Source of the DNA: Arsenophonus sp048493715
GTDB taxonomy: Bacteria; Pseudomonadota; Gammaproteobacteria; Enterobacterales; Enterobacteriaceae
Direction of reading: 5' to 3'
DNA: 28,560 nucleotides
Assembly: GCA_048493715.1 (NCBI GenBank)
Contig: JBGDCZ010000033.1
Location: forward strand, 1-28,560
The notes beneath the pieces are model-generated. The model saw only the letters and a list, made by a program, of their open reading frames with translations, did not search any database and was not told where the DNA came from. Shown here piece after piece: positions 26,871 through 28,560 of the stretch (positions are counted from its first letter, which is position 1; each line of letters starts with the position of its first letter). Both the position numbers and the translations under genes were made by a program.

Positions 26871-28075
26871 TAAGATTTCTCCGTTGTGGTAGCATAAGAA
26901 GTTAATTGATTGATTGGGGTAACAACCTCAACTTTTAACCCATCAACTAACCGATCGACACCATCGGTAACGACACGCATGCCAGAGTCTAATCCTCCGG
27001 TAATGATGGTCTTTTGACCGTCTTGTAAGCCAACAGTGACTTTATGTTTTCTGACCAAATTATTTTTATCTAATAGCCAGATAAAGTGACCAATACTGCC
27101 TATCTGTAACGCTGAGGTAGGGATCACGACCACATTTTTTAGGGTATCAACTTGGATATGAATATTAATAAATTGATTGGGAAACAGCTTATCATCTTGA
27201 TTAGCAAAACGTGCCTTCATTTTTAAGGTGCCGGTTGTGGTATCTATCTGATTATCGGTACTTAACAGATAACCTGCCGCAATTTGAGCATTATTGTTAC
27301 GATCCCAGGCACTCACCGGAATTTTTGCCTTTTGTTGTTGAGCGACCTTGATCAAAGGAATATCGGCTTCAGGTAGCGCAAATACGGCGTCAATAGGGGT
27401 GGTTTGTGTAATGACAACAATGGGGGAAGTTGCCCCGCTAGCGATATAATTACCAACATCAACTTGTTTTAAACCAACACGGCCAGCAATGGGAGCCGTA
27501 ATTCGGCTATAGGTCAATTGCAGTTTGGCGTTATTAATGGCCGCCCGATCGATTTTAACACTGCCTTCTACTTGTTGGACTATGGTCCGCTGTTTATCTA
27601 ACTCTTGTTGGGAAATAACCTTACTAGCCGCCAGCTTTTGATAACGGACTAAATCTTGACTGGCATTATGCAATTGCGCTTGGTCTTTAGTTAACTGCCC
27701 TTCAGCTTGTGCCAGCGATATTTGAAATGGGCGCGGATCGATTTCTGCTAATAAATCACCGCTCTTAACCGTTTGCCCTTCAGTGAAATGGAGCGCCATT
27801 AATTGTCCTTGCACCCGACTGGTTACGGTTACGGTATTTGCGGCTTGTACTGTTCCTAAGGCAGTAAGAATATGTGGAATACTTTGTCGTACTGATAATG
27901 CCGCTTGTACCGGTGGCAGCGGCGCTCTGCGCAACTGCTTAAGGCTTTGGCTTGATGATTGTGAGGTAGTTGTTTGTGATTGAAAAAAGTACCAGGCAAA
28001 AAGCCCACAGGGCAATAAAAAGAGAGTGGTGACAGCAGATATGATAATTTTTCGGCGGCGATTATTATTGTTCAT
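26870..28075 (-). CDS. mdtA: RND efflux periplasmic adaptor MdtA
   Basis: MdtA is the membrane-fusion adaptor (HlyD/RND family) linking MdtBC to the outer membrane channel. The product of about 401 residues (E. coli 415) has one N-terminal membrane anchor (IIISAVTTLFLLPCGLFAWYF), a lipoyl-like segment (VTVTSRVQGQLMALHFTEGQ, GDLLAEIDPRPF), a helical hairpin (about 120-180), a second lipoyl half (SRITAPIAGRVGLKQVDVG) and beta-barrel and membrane-proximal parts ending near TDGVDRLVDGLKVEVV. Two ATG codons are adjacent (28078, 28075). AAGGA is better spaced for the second, so I use 28075, with low certainty. First gene of the operon. Confidence 0.95.
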   Translation of the reverse strand: MNNNNRRRKIIISAVTTLFLLPCGLFAWYFFQSQTTTSQSSSQSLKQLRRAPLPPVQAALSVRQSIPHILTALGTVQAANTVTVTSRVQGQLMALHFTEGQTVKSGDLLAEIDPRPFQISLAQAEGQLTKDQAQLHNASQDLVRYQKLAASKVISQQELDKQRTIVQQVEGSVKIDRAAINNAKLQLTYSRITAPIAGRVGLKQVDVGNYIASGATSPIVVITQTTPIDAVFALPEADIPLIKVAQQQKAKIPVSAWDRNNNAQIAAGYLLSTDNQIDTTTGTLKMKARFANQDDKLFPNQFINIHIQVDTLKNVVVIPTSALQIGSIGHFIWLLDKNNLVRKHKVTVGLQDGQKTIITGGLDSGMRVVTDGVDRLVDGLKVEVVTPINQLTSYATTTEKS

Positions 28076-28167
28076 CATGTCCTTAGCATTGTTATTGTGT
28101 TGGCAGTAATCGATTAGTTTGGTTAAGCAAATTATTTTATATAATATAGTTTAGCGAGTATTTAACA

Positions 28168-28186
28168 TAAAAAAAATGGAGGAAAT
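28168..28186 (-). promoter_or_regulatory. Candidate BaeR-binding site upstream of mdtA
   Basis: Read on the minus strand, ATTTCCTCCATTTTTTTT lies about 95-110 bases before mdtA. It matches the first half of the published E. coli BaeR motif (TTTTTCTCCATDATTGGC) at about 9 of 11 positions; the second half is poor. The position suits an activator site for mdtABC. The rest of the 28079-28405 gap is AT-rich with TATAAT-like hexamers near 28140 but no decisive promoter. Confidence 0.4.
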
Positions 28187-28405
28187 GTGGAAATTATATC
28201 AATCAGTGTGAGATAAGCATAAATTAGCCAAATGATGTACATGTTAAAGATATTTATAATCAGCAACGTGTTTGTTACAGCCAAATCAATTAATGTCCAA
28301 TAACAAAGAATTGTTAACGGCAATTAAATAGCGGTTTTTGCAATTATATTCCATCAATAACTAAAATATTACCTTTTTTCATTATAAATTAATCAAGGAA
28401 TGATT

Positions 28406-28510
28406 ATGCAAGTAACCGCTGCTGACAGTACTAATTCTGTCTTTCATTCCACTGATACCACAATAGACCCCTTAGCTGACTTATCAAATTTTGTATCTTG
28501 TTTTTTGTGA
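28406..28510 (+). CDS. Short ORF ending inside an inverted repeat; possibly a truncated gene
   Basis: ATG 28406 has AAGGAA about 6 bases upstream. The frame encodes 34 residues starting MQVTAADSTNSVFHSTDTT, followed by DPLADLSNFVSCFL, and stops at TGA 28508-28510. The last codons and the stop fall inside the 28489-28545 inverted repeat. Either the gene is cut by that repeat or it is a real small ORF with a terminator-like structure. I do not recognise the peptide. Confidence 0.4.
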   Translation: MQVTAADSTNSVFHSTDTTIDPLADLSNFVSCFL

Positions 28511-28545
28511 TAGTAGCTAATTATCATAAAAAACAAGATACAAAA
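28489..28545. repeat. 24-base near-perfect inverted repeat at the right edge
   Basis: The left arm (28489-28512) starts TTTTGTATCTTG, and the right arm (28522-28545) is its complement except for one G/T position that would form a G-U pair in RNA. The loop is 9 bases (GTAGCTAAT). As RNA it would be a 24-base-pair hairpin. There is no downstream T tract on the plus strand, so it is not an ordinary intrinsic terminator for the short ORF. It might be paired terminal repeats of a small element. Confidence 0.8.
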
Positions 28546-28560
28546 ATCGATGGTGAAACG

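Noticed and set aside
1..28560. All frameshifts being sequencing errors in homopolymers
   Set aside because: Some shifts do lie in A or T runs, but baeS and the HEPN relic also have in-frame stops and YhcC has lost catalytic cysteines, while more than 7 kb of mdtABC and many housekeeping genes show no errors.

Overview
The window looks like a chromosomal segment of a host-associated member of the Enterobacterales. The DNA is AT-rich. The intact proteins match the Escherichia coli versions almost residue for residue in places (Prs, KdsA, TrhP), and broken genes lie among intact housekeeping genes. That combination fits an insect-associated Morganellaceae lineage such as Arsenophonus. This is an inference from base composition, gene content and decay, not from a database match.

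Left part, 1-7200, mostly minus strand: a decayed gene for a TPR plus HEPN-domain protein (379-1970), then ychF and pth, a broken ychH on the plus strand, prs, ispE and lolB. Apart from the HEPN relic this is the conserved enterobacterial order lolB-ispE-prs and pth-ychF with ychH beside pth.

Middle, 7400-13250, plus strand: hemA-prfA-prmC-sirB1-kdsA, divergent from lolB. These cover the first step of tetrapyrrole synthesis, release factor 1 and its methyltransferase, a SirB1 protein and Kdo-8-phosphate synthase. sirB2, which lies between prmC and sirB1 in E. coli, is absent, and prmC and sirB1 overlap. A broken copy of the radical SAM gene yhcC follows kdsA.

Junction region, 13300-16600: an intact tRNA-Ser(GGA) with a clear promoter, a frameshifted ycdY (TorD-like chaperone), an intact yceB lipoprotein gene, the C-terminal end of a lambda-type integrase, and a fragmented fbaB (class I fructose-bisphosphate aldolase). 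This is the most eroded and rearranged stretch.

Right part, 17000-28080, minus strand: mdtA-mdtB-mdtC encode an RND efflux pump with overlapping start and stop codons. They are followed by a dead baeS sensor gene, an intact baeR response regulator gene and trhP (yegQ). mdtD and yegP, present in the E. coli order, are missing. The pump and regulator look functional while the cognate sensor is lost. Upstream of mdtA is a sequence resembling the BaeR-binding motif. At the right edge a short ORF ends inside a 24-base-pair near-perfect inverted repeat.

I see no CRISPR array, no complete mobile element and no complete new multi-gene system. The least explained items are the HEPN relic, the baeS loss beside intact mdtABC-baeR, the right-edge inverted repeat, and an inner-membrane sorting signal in YceB.
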